From Ephydatia muelleri (Eukaryota; Porifera; Demospongiae; Spongillida; Spongillidae), in the NCBI GenBank assembly GCA_013339895.1, contig JABACO010000014.1:7813556-7877555 (forward strand): a stretch of 64,000 nucleotides of DNA, read 5' to 3'. A program made the translations under genes and the position numbers. Positions 1 to 10,929 of the stretch are shown piece after piece (within the stretch, counting starts at the first letter, position 1; every line of letters begins with the position of its first letter). The notes under the pieces were generated by a model. That model made no database searches. It had not been told where the DNA came from and saw only the letters and a list, made by a program, of their open reading frames with translations.

Positions 1-397
1 ATAGAAAGTGTCAAGGAGTAGAAACTGTATATGTACCATAGTGTAGGAATAAGACATGTAATAGGTAAAAGAATTTGCAATGTTTGACAAACAGTGTTGA
101 TAAATTTTCCATCACAGTGGTATAAAGGTGTGCAATGCGAGTGATGTGGATGTCTGTATTTCTCTGCAAGCAAGATTTTCAATGCCTCAATTCCATAGAT
201 AAAAGGCTCATTTGTGGTTATCACTGGCAATTGTGAACTAATGTTAAAGGATTGTATAGACCTGCTCAGTATGTTTTTGTATAACCACATTTGTCAATCA
301 ACACACCTCTGGAGTTGAGCATCTTAAGTTGACACACCTACAGTATGTATTAACATCAATTATACAATGTCCACAACTTTGATGAGGCGTGCTAACA

Positions 398-598
398 ATG
401 CATCCATATAGAATGGCTGACAGTACGAAAAAGGCCAAGGCAGGCAGTGGGAAAAAAGCCAAAGCAGCCCGTAAGAAAAAGGTCAAGACAGGCGGTGGGG
501 AAAAGACCGAGACGAATGATAAGGAAGATGCCAATGCTAGCGATCAGAAAACTACCACGAAATCGCAGTCACGTATTCAACAAACTGTCAAACGAGAA
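398..598 (+). CDS. Cassette A: putative first coding exon, lysine-rich
   Basis: Open from ATG at 398 (a second in-frame ATG is at 413) for 67 codons to a splice donor GTATGT at 599. The peptide begins MHPYRMAD and ends with an IQQTV-KRE motif shared with cassettes B and C. Between these ends it carries about 37 extra residues that are very rich in Lys, Ala and Gly and are missing from B and C. The start was chosen because M-H-x-x-R-M-A is conserved in all three cassettes. The donor is phase 0 in every copy. A plausible acceptor (TTCATTGCAG) ends at 670, but it leads directly into a stop, so the true second exon is unknown. No family was recognised. Confidence 0.4.
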
Positions 599-1914
599 GT
601 ATGTACATGTACACACACATGTTTACCTAGAGCTAAACTTGTGCCTTCTCCTTTATGTTATTCATTGCAGTGATGTGTCATATTCTGAATCAAACTGCTA
701 CAGAAGAAGGGATTGACATAAAAGGTGTCAAGGAGTAGAAATTGTACATGTACCATAGTGTAGACGTAGGAATAGCATTGTACATGTACTAGGTAAAAGA
801 ATTTGTGATGCTTGCCAGTGTTGAATAAATTTGGAATGGAATTTCCACCGCAGTGGTATAAAGATACGCAATGCGAGTGATATGGATGTTTGTGTATCTC
901 CTGCATGTATGATCTTCATTGCCTCAATCCCATTTCATCGCAAACATCACCTCCTGGGGGTGATACTACCATTGAAGGTACTGGAGGCCAGCTCTATGCT
1001 CAAAACAGAAATTCAAAATGAACATACAATTCTCGAATAATAATGCAAATTATATTTGCCCTGGAAAAGGGTCAATGTACCACTTAGAAAGTGCCAGCAT
1101 GATGTACAGCAGTATATTACAGATTGCTGAGGTAATGAAGTTCCTGCTTACAGGATTGGTGTGTGCATGGGTGATTGGTGAGGGAATAATGTCGTGAAGG
1201 GTGATCAGAGGGATAAAATATTACTTCACACTAACTGGTCGACTAAATGTACGTGACAAGACATCATGTCACCTGCTCTCAGCAGTACAAGGTCTGGCTG
1301 CACTGCTAGTTGAATACAGGTAAAACTCCACATCACAAATTTGCTTATTGACAGTGATAATCAAAGAAGAAAAACACTAACTCAGCATAGCAATTTCCAT
1401 GATTTCATACGACACACACTCCACAGACATGCAGCATGTGCATGCACAACATCAGGGCATTACAGAGTACAGGGCTATATATTGGACCCTTGCAAACACA
1501 GGGCGAGAACATACAAAATCCTCCTGGATTGAATGCTAGATAATGGTAAGTGATTAGGTGTTGTCAGTTACAGATCTATTGAAAATCATGAGGCATGGGG
1601 CAGCATGATGCACATTGTGTGTGCGCAGCTTCCGGTATGACAAGGTCCAATCATTGGCATCCAATAAAAGGTTCATTTGTGGTATCACAGGCAACTTTGT
1701 GCTAACGGTTTCCACAAAATATACGTGCTCGGTAAGTCTTTGTATAGCCATGTTTGTCACACTTGTCTGGTGTTAAGCATTTTAAGAATATGTATCCATA
1801 CCTAGTGAGTTCTGTAGTAAGTTTCTTATTAGTTTCATTCTGTTGAACACACCCTGTGGAAGAGCAAAGCACACAGCAGTGTTCAAAGATAATTTTACAA
1901 TATCCACTATTTTA

Positions 1915-2001
1915 ATGCATCTGCATAGAATGGCTGACAGAGGCGGTCAGAATACTACTACGAAATCGCAGCCACCTGTTCAGCAAACTGTCCATAAAGA
2001 G
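1915..2001 (+). CDS. Cassette B: putative first coding exon
   Basis: 29 codons from ATG at 1915 to the donor GTATGT at 2002. The peptide starts MHLHRMADRGGQNTTTKSQ and ends PVQQTVHKE, matching cassettes A and C at both ends. The exon ends in phase 0, like the others. A pyrimidine-rich AG (CCTTCTCCTTCACAATAG) follows at about 2,058, also mirrored in A and C, which would give an intron of about 57 bp. The frame after it closes within eight codons. The conserved start, donor and phase across diverged copies argue for coding function. The protein is unidentified. Confidence 0.4.
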
Positions 2002-2261
2002 GTATGTATACAAACATGCTTACTTATAGCTACGCTTTTGCCTTCTCCTTCACAATAGGCATGTTCGTGTGTCATACTCTGACATCAAACTGCCACACTG
2101 ACATCTAACCGTACACAAGAAGGGATTGGCATTGAAGGACTAACGGATTAGCAATTGTACATGTACCAAACTGTAGGAGTAGGAATAGCATTGTACATGT
2201 ACTAGGTAAAAGAATTGCTATGTTGAATGAAGTGTTGAATAAATTATGAACAGTATTTCCA

Positions 2262-2264
<3 letters not shown>

Positions 2265-2306
<42 letters not shown>

Positions 2307-2309
2307 ACA
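2265..2309. repeat. (CA)n microsatellite
   Basis: Nearly uninterrupted AC/CA dinucleotide run inserted in the second ~1.5 kb unit. The neighbouring unit has CGCAGTGGTATAAA without the run. Confidence 0.9.
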
Positions 2310-3425
2310 GTGGTATAAAACTGTCAACATATGTAAGTGACGTAGATGTCAGTTTGTCTCAACATCCAGCTATTCACAGCCTTGGAACATGCAAATAATA
2401 TATTAACACATGACCTACCATTGATAACCTATGAAGCTTCTGAGTCATAGCTCTAACTAACAACTAAAACATAGGATTGGAATGATACAAAATCACATTA
2501 TATAAATTCCTGAAAAAGTGCCAATGTATCACTTACAAAGTGCCAGCATGATGTGAGAAGTTATGAGGTTTCCACTTGCATTTGTAAAATGCCTGCTGAT
2601 GTAGAAGTATTAGTGTGTGCATGAGAGATTAGTGAGGAATAATGTTGTGAAGGGTGATCAGAGTGATCAATCCATGCAAAGTGATAGGTCGGCTAAATGT
2701 ACATGACACAAGATATCATGTACAAGATATCATGCCTCCTGCTCTCAGTAGTATAGGGTCTAGCTGCACTGCTAATTGAATGCAGCCACATCATTAATCA
2801 GCTAATTGAAAGTGAATATAGGTATCAAGTCACTACTCATCATTGTACGTGTAATTTCCATGATTTCGCTATACACACACTCCACAGTCATGTGCTACAT
2901 GTATGTACAACATTGGGGCATGACAGCATAGTACAAGGTTACTTACAGTATGTCATTTTGGACCCTTGCAAGGGTGTCAACTCAAAAATAGGGCGTGAAA
3001 TACTAACCAAATATCCTGCTGGATTGAATGCGAGATAATGGTAAGCGATTAGGTGTTGTCAGTTACAGATCTATTGAAAATCATGAGGCATGGGGCAGCA
3101 TGATGCACATTGTGTGTGCGCAGCTTCCGGTGTGACACAGTCCAATCATTGGCATCCAATAAAAGGCTCATTTGTGGTATCACTAGCCATTGTGACGTGT
3201 TTTTTTTCACACAAAAGGATTGTACAGACCTGCTCAGTAAGTTTTATATAGCTGTGTTTGTCATACTCCTCTGGAGGTGAGCAATTTGAATTTTATACAC
3301 ACTTATGTCCAGTGTGTATTGTTCTTTCATTTTATATTTTAACACACGTTAGTGAGAGCAGAGCATAAAGCAGTGTTACAAAATCGTTGACATCTATTTT
3401 ACGATGTCAAATATTTTAATGAGGC

Positions 3426-3515
3426 ATGCATCCGTACAGAATGGCTAGCAGTGGCGGTCAGAATACTACCACAACACAACAGACACCTGTTCAACAAACT
3501 GTCCCAAGAGAGGAG
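3426..3515 (+). CDS. Cassette C: putative first coding exon
   Basis: 30 codons from ATG at 3426 to the donor GTACGT at 3516. The peptide starts MHPYRMASSGGQNTTTTQQ and ends PVQQTVPREE, clearly homologous to cassette B. Phase 0 is kept although the 3' end is one codon longer. The pyrimidine-rich acceptor-like sequence CCTTCTCCTTCCCATTAG ends at about 3,572. The sequence beyond it diverges from the other units, so C may be the cassette leading into unique downstream exons. I could not identify those exons. Confidence 0.4.
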
Positions 3516-3660
3516 GTACGTACACACAGATGTTGACCTGTAGCTGAGTTTGTGTCTTCTCCTTCCCATTAGACATGGCTTTCGTGGTTACTAAGAATAG
3601 TGCAAGGAAAATAGTTCAAGAGAAGAAACAGTTGCACACGTACCATAGTGTAGTGTAGCA

Positions 3661-6380
3661 ATGTACGTGTACATGGGCAACATTCGATTAATTTTAATTC
3701 TTATTTTTTTCCCATGGTATACAATGTAAGCACCACAGATGATAAATCATATTTACCCAATACGCACACACTAGGACGTAACTCATTCACCCAAGCTATG
3801 CTGCATGTTATTAAGAGGTGCACAAATTACTTTATACTAGCATTTGACCCAGTCCTACATGTAATTGATACAACAACCAATACTGATATGAATTAGGAGG
3901 TCTTCGCCATATCACAATTGAAACTTCACACCCAGCTAATCACACTCGAGAGCATTCAAATTGAAACTTCTGATTAAAAGCCGATTGCAGGTATCAAACT
4001 TGTAGCAACTTATCAGCAATCACATTGTGCAATCCTATTAAATTATAGTTAATGTAAGGACTATAGAGAAAAAAACCCACCATGACTTGGATGGGTGGGT
4101 GTGGCTTGGATCGCCCTCACAATGGCCCACACAAGGGTGAAGTTCAGTTTGTCACAGGTTTATTCCATCACTATGTGTGTGTGAGTGTGTGTGTGTTTGT
4201 GTGTGTATGTGTGTGTGTATGTGTGTGTGTGTATGTGTGACAAGAGGTGGTGGTGGCAAGGTAGGAAGCCATGTGAGAGGAAACATATCCAACCCAACTC
4301 TGAACACCTGGGAGTCATTGTCTCAGTGTTTACCAGCTTCCGACTCTCCAGTGCACCCCCACCCCCCACCACCCCACCCCCGCTCCTGGCAAGCAAGCTT
4401 GACTCTGGCCAGAAGGTGGGAGATAAAGAGGAAGTAACAGTGACATCCATGGGGGCATGCTTTCCTCTGACCAACGTGAGGACCTAAGTCAGTGGGGCAG
4501 GTATGGTTATTGTCTGGCATGAGGCCACTGCCTAAATTCCTTTACCCTCAGAAAAGGCTGACCCTATCACTTAGCAGACATATTTCAATCCTCTTGCCTT
4601 CGATTGTTTCTGTTTATACTTTTTGTGTGTGTGTGCATATATGTTTTTATCCCATGCATGCTTGTATCTGTTGCAAACGTTTTCCCTTTCAGTAAAAAAA
4701 TAATAGTAAGTGAAAACGAGGTGAGGAAGATCACAGTGAGTGTATATGGTATCAGGCCATTTACCGTCAAGTTGAGAGAGGAACAAACATGAGGGATCAC
4801 TTGAGCACGTGATGAGAGTGAATGCTTTTTCGCGAGGTCTGTAATATAGTGTAGTGTGCAGCGTCCATCTGCAACAATTGTGCTGCAACACTATTTGTGT
4901 GCGATTTACTGCCCACCATGAATGGCATTATGGCTGTGGTACCAGACCTATAGGCCCGAAATCAGCTGCCGCAATAACTAAACGTTGCCCCCAAATCGTC
5001 TCGAACCGTTTTGAGCATTCATAAAATCGAAACACATAGACACACGCACTAATCAGACTAGTAGGCAAAAAAAAAACGTATACATTCTCATAGCAGCGCC
5101 CGTACAAAAAAGCGCATACCTGATGCTAGATAGCTTATATGCACACTACAATATGCGCATTAAAAGGTTTTTCTCTGCGCATGTATACACATACACGTTC
5201 CCAACAACTCAAACGCGGGCGCTGCAATACGTCGTCTACACCCTCGCAAGCATATACAAACGGAAGCCAAGGACAGGCAGACTCACTATCATTGGGTTAA
5301 TACCTTACTTCAACGTCCAATCATGCCTGGGCTGTTCAGAACAAGCTCTTCCATGTTGCGCTATAGTAAAGCCATACAACTCAAGAGACGTGGCGTTGTT
5401 AATAATTGCATCGTCCTTTTTTTTTTTTGCAGCACATGTAATTAAAGAAGCAGGCAAGCGGAAAACCTATCGTCAATCTTTTGGTCAATTTTGTACCGCG
5501 CTTAAAAGTGTATAGTGTAATGCTGGTGTCATTGACTTAGCCTTTACAAGCCGACGTACTGACGTACACGAGATATGCATGATGTTGAACGAAGTACGTC
5601 TGGCGTGTCACTGTGAGATTATGCTGGAGAAAGATCCACCCTCCTCTCTCTTTTGCGCGGCAATCTCCTTCTCAAGGTAAATGCAGAAAGCACACCCAAT
5701 CTAACTTCGAATTAGTATTACTATTGACAATAGACCATGTGATTTGTGATTTGACTTCTAGGCCCTCTGTCCGAGTCTCTGCTCTGTGGACTGGTATGTT
5801 GGACTGAAGCAGGTACGGTCAACTTAATGATCAACACACTTGAGGGCCAAGGCTGTAAGCATGTTCCTTTAATTTCTCGTAAAATATTTACGCACAATTA
5901 AATTATTAACAGCAATCTAGCTTGCAGACTTAACCGGGCTAACTCATTTCATAACTTATGTGTATATTTTAATGTTAATAGGCGTGCATATGAGATCGCA
6001 TACATTATAAAATTTCCAGACAAGCAATAGAAATGTAAAGATTGCGTTAAAATGTATCGGTAAGTAAAAAAATTCAGAGCCTTACAACTTCATGACAGAT
6101 ACTCCGATTCGCAATGTGAAGAAAATCTTGAGTTCTGCGAAGTGTATATATGAATGGTGTCTTATCAATTAACGCCTTGCTAGGCTATTCATCCTCACAA
6201 AAGCGGTTTGGTGGAGTCGAAGAGATGCAGTTTAACTCTCTCTTTGATAGTATGCTCTAGGCCAGATTGCTGTCCATATCATCACCCCATACTTCCAGCA
6301 TAGATTGCAGTTGTTCCTTCTCACAGCTTTATAGTTGCACCTTGACCCAAACTAGTTTCAAACAGTGAATGGGTATCAAT
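3661..6380. other. Region without a supportable gene; contains a GT tract
   Basis: AT-rich, non-repetitive DNA. A GT/TATGTG tract runs from 4,173 to 4,239. Short frames (up to 130 codons at 5,123-5,515) have no recognisable domains and look like chance frames. A possible splice pair at about 5,621-5,676 and 5,761-5,810 (donors GTAAAT and GTACGG, acceptor CTTCTAG) is too short and anonymous to call. Confidence 0.6.
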
Positions 6381-6384
6381 CCTC

Positions 6385-6470
6385 CAGTCAGGTCCTCTGT
6401 GCCTGACAGTGCACTTCACCCCTGGGCTACCAATGTGTCACCTGCAAAAGAGGAGGTGATGTAATAACCA
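6385..6470 (+). pseudogene. Remnant of RLE-type non-LTR retrotransposon (zinc-finger segment)
   Basis: After one frame slip the translation shows PDSALHP then LGYQCVTCKRGGDVIT. This matches the zinc-finger segment of the larger fragments at 8.8, 9.6 and 10.2 kb (LGHHA-x-TCKRGGD). Only the zinc-finger segment survives; the downstream endonuclease part is absent. It is degenerate and too short for function. Confidence 0.5.
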
Positions 6471-6499
6471 CTGGTTTGTCTGCACACCTAGAAGTCAGT

Positions 6500-7340
6500 T
6501 GTAGATGCCATGTTAAATCTTGGCATTCACAAATCATGCAGGTTCATATAGCTAGCTACCCATAACAAGAGACAATCCCGGATGAAAAAGATTGGCCTCT
6601 TATCAGGAAACTATGAGGTCCAATGTAAATACCATACATTGCTTTTTATTCGCTCAGTGTCAAGTTGCATCTTGGCAAACCATGCAAATTCAAGTAGCTA
6701 CAAGTGGGTACCAAATTGTAAAATTCCAGTCAAGATGAAAGATTAACATCTTATCAGGAAGCAAGGAGGTGTGCTAACCTATGTTAACACCATACATTGC
6801 TATTGCCAGGTACTAGATTTATTTATTGAGTGTTAAGTTTAATCTTGGCATTTGCAAATCATGCAAATTCAAGTAACTGACACAGACCGAATTATAAGAT
6901 TGACACAGGAGTGGATGTCTCCTCACATCAGGAAAACATGAGGTGTATCAATCATTGACTTAAAAATTCCACTAAAGTCAGGACTCCAGCAGTAGATTAA
7001 AAAGCTATTCACAAACCATAGAAATTAAAATAGCTACCCATGGGGACTGAATTACAGACTCAATTCCAGGTGTAATAGATTTACCTCTTTTCAAGAAACC
7101 ATGAGGCATGTAAATCATGTAATACCCTTCAATTGATATAGGCAGTTCAAATATGAAGAGTTGTTTTATTTGCTGAATGGTACATGGAATATTGGTATTT
7201 AAAAATGAATTGGTTTCGATTTTGGATGACAAAGCGTATCAGGAAACCATGAAAACCCAAGTAACGGCCACACATTGCATAGGCAGTTAGTGATTTTTTG
7301 TTCAAACTAGCTAGAATGTTGCATTATTAGAACGGAAACA
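6500..7340 (-). repeat. Inverted block of the ~175-bp satellite
   Basis: Four to five diverged units in reverse complement relative to the large array at 12.87-17.9 kb. Reverse-complement landmarks recur: TATCAGGAA-CATGAGG, ACCATACATTG, CAAATCATGCAAATTC-AAGTA and ATTCGCTCAGTGT. The block is separated from the main array by retroelement fragments. Confidence 0.65.
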
Positions 7341-7519
7341 CTTATGGATCAGGTGAGTAGCTGAATAGGCTTTCCATGAAATAAAAGCAAAATCAATAGT
7401 ATAGTAAATTTTTAAGTGGATATTAGCATTACACAATATCTCGAATTTTACTACCATCTTGTGCCAGCAAGAGTGTACTCATGTTGAGGGATTGATGCGT
7501 TTCCTAGGGAAGGAACAGT

Positions 7520-7870
7520 GCACCTGCCTAAAGCTGCTCCATTTTCCATTGAGTAGTCCATTCATAAATGTTTCCTTGAGTTCTACAAAATACTGAGCTA
7601 TTGATATTGCATGGGTATAATCAGCAAAACGTTCATGAACATTACCCTGAGGGATCCCACTTTATTAGCTTCACAGGTTCGAATGAGAACCTTCAATTGT
7701 TATACCTCTTGGATGCACCCAGTAAGAAAACTCACCCGTTGCAGTAATTTACAGAGATTCAAATTAGTTTATTGGTGTAGCTAAATCTATCAAAAAGCCT
7801 TTTGCAAAATCTCACATTTGCATATTTGTCTAGTCTGCTGATGTTTGTGTCCAGGACTAGGTGGCGGGCA
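7520..7870 (-). pseudogene. Degenerate reverse-transcriptase remnant
   Basis: On the minus strand, frames joined by several slips give QKAFDRFSYTNKLI, then SFLTGCIQEV, GIPQG and FADYTHA. These resemble the FAKAFD, SG(V/I)PQG and FADD blocks of Jockey/CR1-like non-LTR reverse transcriptases. There are stops and frame shifts, and the catalytic FADD appears as FADY. This is a dead fragment. The call rests on short motif similarity only. Confidence 0.3.
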
Positions 7871-8800
7871 GATCCGCAACATTTGATATACACTGTACCT
7901 GTAGCAGTCTAATGTTCCACAACTTCATTATTGGTTCAAGCCGGTTCTGTCTCTGGGATAGCATGATGATGATGGAGTCCCAGAAGCATAACACTAATGA
8001 TCTAGTGCCTGGATTTGTATTCAATGTGTCTACCCCTCCTGGAAGACATATGGCAACTAGCAATGAAGCTATCTTCCCACAAGTTGTTTTGCCATCTCTC
8101 TAAACAATAAAAAGCAAAAAAGACTATTTAGCAAATTAACCTTGCCTCTATTACATGTCGGTCCATTGCAAGAGGTCTATTACCTAGTGTGTAATATTTT
8201 ACTTTCAAGGGCACGAAGCAATGTTGGTTTGTAAATTGATGAGGGCTTTGTAGTGGTTTGACGTTGTACACATGTTTCTCACCTTTACATCAGTATGATG
8301 ATTATTACAATACGCAATTCATCACTTAGGCTGTGCATCAAGCTGTAGCTTCAGCTGATGAGATTTCATTACATCTTACTTTAAAAATATGATCCAATCC
8401 TGCGACAAGTATGGCAAATGCAAAAAAAGATTGTTTTTTGGTCATTTTTATAACTGTGTGCAATGCAAAATAAAACTATCAATCATCCTAACTATAGGTA
8501 GAAGCACTACACGTCAAAGCTGAATTCTGATGTGTTTCAATAAGAATATATTGTAGATTTAGTCAAACGTTTTCCATCATCTACCCCAACAAGGCATCAC
8601 CAAACACTACTTACCCATCACAATCACCCAGATTTTACCCTTGCCTCATATGAAAGACTTTTGAGACCCATATTTCTGAATACATATTAAAGCTGCGGTA
8701 TTGACCTGTTGGTGTCTCCGATCCTCTCCCCTTCCAATCATTAAAAGTACACGCTAAAGAGAAGCAAACTCCAATTAAGTATTTAATAATAATAATAATA
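7871..8800. other. No gene seen
   Basis: AT-rich DNA. It ends in a short (TAA)n run at about 8,787-8,802 just before the next retroelement fragment. The 80-codon plus and 68-codon minus frames near 7,860-8,100 overlap each other and show no domain. Confidence 0.5.
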
Positions 8801-8810
8801 AGACACTCCT

Positions 8811-9580
8811 TCAGAGGGTTTTGGACTCCATCTTGACCCTTCCCAATTTCAGGTTGCTATCAAGTGGTGGCTTGGCCTGGACCTTTCCTATGGTTCATGC
8901 TGCCCACTGTGCCCTGAGATTGCCTTGGATTTACTTGGCCATCATGCTGTTACCTGCAAAAGGGGTGGTGATGTGGTTTCCCGCCACAACAAACTGCGTG
9001 ATATCCTTGCGGAGTCCTGCCGGCGAGCTCATCTGGGTGTCCAGGTGGAAATGGTTAACAATCTCACCAATCACAGCCACACCCATCCAGCTGACCTTTT
9101 AGTTCCAAACTGGGTCTTGGGCAAGCCAACAGCTTTTGACCTGTCTGCCACATCTCCGCTTAATCCTACAACTCTTTTGGAAGCGAGTGTGACAACAGAT
9201 GTAGCTGCACTGACCACAGAGCTGAGAAAGCACTCATCTAATGACACCAAATGCAAGGAACTGGACTGGGTCTGTGTACCCCATAAGTGGTGGAGCCGTA
9301 TGGAGCCTGGGGAAAGGAGGCTTTGGAGTCTATCTCCCAGCTAGCTTCTCGACTAGCCACTTGCTCGTCCAAGGCAAAGTCAGTGGTTCTTACCGAACTC
9401 TACGGGCGGCTGAACCTTCACCTGGTACGAGCTAATGCAATTGCCATCCTTGCTCGTAGCCTCGGTCAAAGTGATGTAGGGTATATATAGTTAGCATTTT
9501 ATGTATATTGTGTGTAGTCTAGTTGTATGTGTTTATATATCATTGAAAGAATTAAATGCCAAAAATAAATAAATACTTAT
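8811..9580 (+). pseudogene. RLE-type non-LTR retrotransposon 3' fragment, copy 1
   Basis: Reading starts inside the element (QVAIKWWLGLDLS). It continues into a CPLCP...LGHHAVTC segment, i.e. a C-x2-C...H-x4-C zinc finger, then RHNKLRD, then PADLLVPNW and AFDLS-x-TSPLN. In R2/NeSL-like elements a Cys-His finger followed by R-H-N-x-x-R-D and a PD...D core is the restriction-like endonuclease (RLE). I infer this family from the motif order. A frame slip near 9,285 moves the C-terminal part (VEPYGAWGKEA to YGRLNLHLVRA) to another frame. The 3' tail ends in AATAAATAAATA at about 9,570. The reverse transcriptase is absent: a 5'-truncated, dead copy. Confidence 0.65.
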
Positions 9581-9593
9581 AATAATCCCATTC

Positions 9594-10146
9594 ACTGGAC
9601 AAGTTAGGTCATCATGCTCTAACGTGCAGAAAAGGCCCTGATGTGATTACTCGCCACAATAGAATTAGGGACACCGTTTTTGAGCTCTGTCAGCGTGCAT
9701 GTTTAGGAGCTCAGCTTGAAGCTGGAAGCAGTTTGGGTCATGAAGAAAGACAAACTCAACCAGCTGATATCCTCATCCCTAACTGGGATTGGGACAAACT
9801 GCTGCAGTTGACCTTTCCATCACATCCCCGCTTTGTCATGAAAATATTCAAGTAACGTGTGTGATGACAGGGTCTGCTGCACTGCGGGCAGAATAGAGGA
9901 AGCGCAACACTAATGATGAGAAATGCAGAGAGTTAGGTTGGGTATCGATCCCTTTGGTGGTTGAATCGTATGGTTGTTGGGGAACCGAAGCACAGCTTTT
10001 CTTTTCTAGACTTTCAGATCAGCTAGCCTCCAGATTGAACCAGCCAAAATCCATCACCACCAATCAGATGTATGGAAGACTGAACCTAAACCTAGTCAGA
10101 GCCGTCTCCCGGGCCATACTTTCCAGATCTTGCATGGCAGGTTAAT
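9594..10146 (+). pseudogene. RLE-type non-LTR retrotransposon 3' fragment, copy 2
   Basis: Starts at KLGHHALTCRKGPDVITRHN. It continues through RIRDTVFELCQRACLGAQLE and PADILIPNW. Frame is then lost, and the C-terminal segment VVESYGCWGTEAQ...MYGRLNLNLVRA appears in another frame from 9,954 to 10,146. It starts only ~20 bp after the tail of copy 1 and is in the same orientation. It lacks the first cysteine pair present in copies 1 and 3. Non-functional. Confidence 0.6.
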
Positions 10147-10224
10147 CTTTTCTGTGCGTTTTCTGTGTCTGATGTACATGTTTGACATTTAAGTGAACAA
10201 TGGATTATTAATATTACCATGACA

Positions 10225-10815
10225 CATCCGGGGGATCACTGTGCTCCTTATGTCCAGACACTGTGCTCGATCCATTAGGCCATCATGCCTCCACATGTAA
10301 GCGTGGGGGTGATGCTGTGTTTCGCCACAATAGACTTCGCGATGTAGCGGAGTTGTGTAGGTTGGCCCACCTGTGTGTTAAAGTTGAGGCCGAAAATAAC
10401 CTAACACCAGACCACAGTCATACAAGACCAGCTGATGTCCTTGTCCAGAACTGGTCCAGAGGCAGGCCAGCAGCCTTCGACATCTGTGTGTTCTCACCGC
10501 TTAATACACTTACTTTGTCAGAAGCGGGGGTTTGTGCAGGTGCCGCAGCCCAGGCTGGAGAGGTCAGGAAGCACTCAGCTAATGATGACAAATGTGGAGA
10601 TCTGGGTTGGTTTTGTGTCCCCCTGGTGACTGAAACTTATGGAGCATGGGGACCTGAAGCCAAGGCCTGTTTCTCCCAGCTGGCTTCGAGGCTTTCCATC
10701 AGGCTTCAAAAGCCCAAATCAGTCATTCTCTTCATGAACTATATGGTCGCTTAAACACATGTCTCGTTCATTGTGTTGCTACGGCCATATTAAGTAGGAT
10801 CCAGTCCTCGTAACT
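10225..10815 (+). pseudogene. RLE-type non-LTR retrotransposon 3' fragment, copy 3
   Basis: The best preserved of the set: CSLCPDTVLDPLGHHASTC gives a clear C-x2-C...H-x4-C finger. It is followed by RHNRLRD, RPADVLVQNW, AAFDI and FSPLN, then VPLVTETYGAWGPEA in one continuous frame to about 10,754. The PD...D pattern of the putative endonuclease is intact, but there is no reverse transcriptase upstream, so this is again a 3' fragment. The three fragments lie head to tail about 670 bp apart. Confidence 0.65.
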
Positions 10816-10929
10816 TTTTCCTGTGTTTATTTATGGTGTAATTTTGTATGAAATATTATACTAAAAAATATATTATTATAATTTTATGTGCACATATATA
10901 ACAAAGGCAAGTAATGGCATATGTAAATG

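Larger units (their letters stand above)
1..3660 (+). repeat. Tandem array of ~1.5 kb units carrying first-exon cassettes
   Basis: Long blocks recur at about 1.5 kb spacing. A block starting AGGTGTTGTCAGTTACAGAT occurs at about 1,556 and 3,052. A block containing AAAAGGCTCATTTGTGG lies at about 202 and 3,163, with a one-base variant at 1,666. A block containing TGTACATGTACTAGGTAAAAG occurs near 780 and 2,191, with a diverged form near 50. Each complete unit contains one short reading frame that ends at a GTATGT or GTACGT splice donor (398-598, 1915-2001, 3426-3515). The left-most unit lacks about 1 kb of the middle section. The units differ by many substitutions, so this is an old or fast-evolving tandem duplication. 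The window edge cuts it on the left. Confidence 0.75.

Noticed and set aside
5621..5810. Two-exon small gene (MLEKDPPSS...)
   Set aside because: Splice signals are plausible but the product is about 35 residues with no domain or repeat support.
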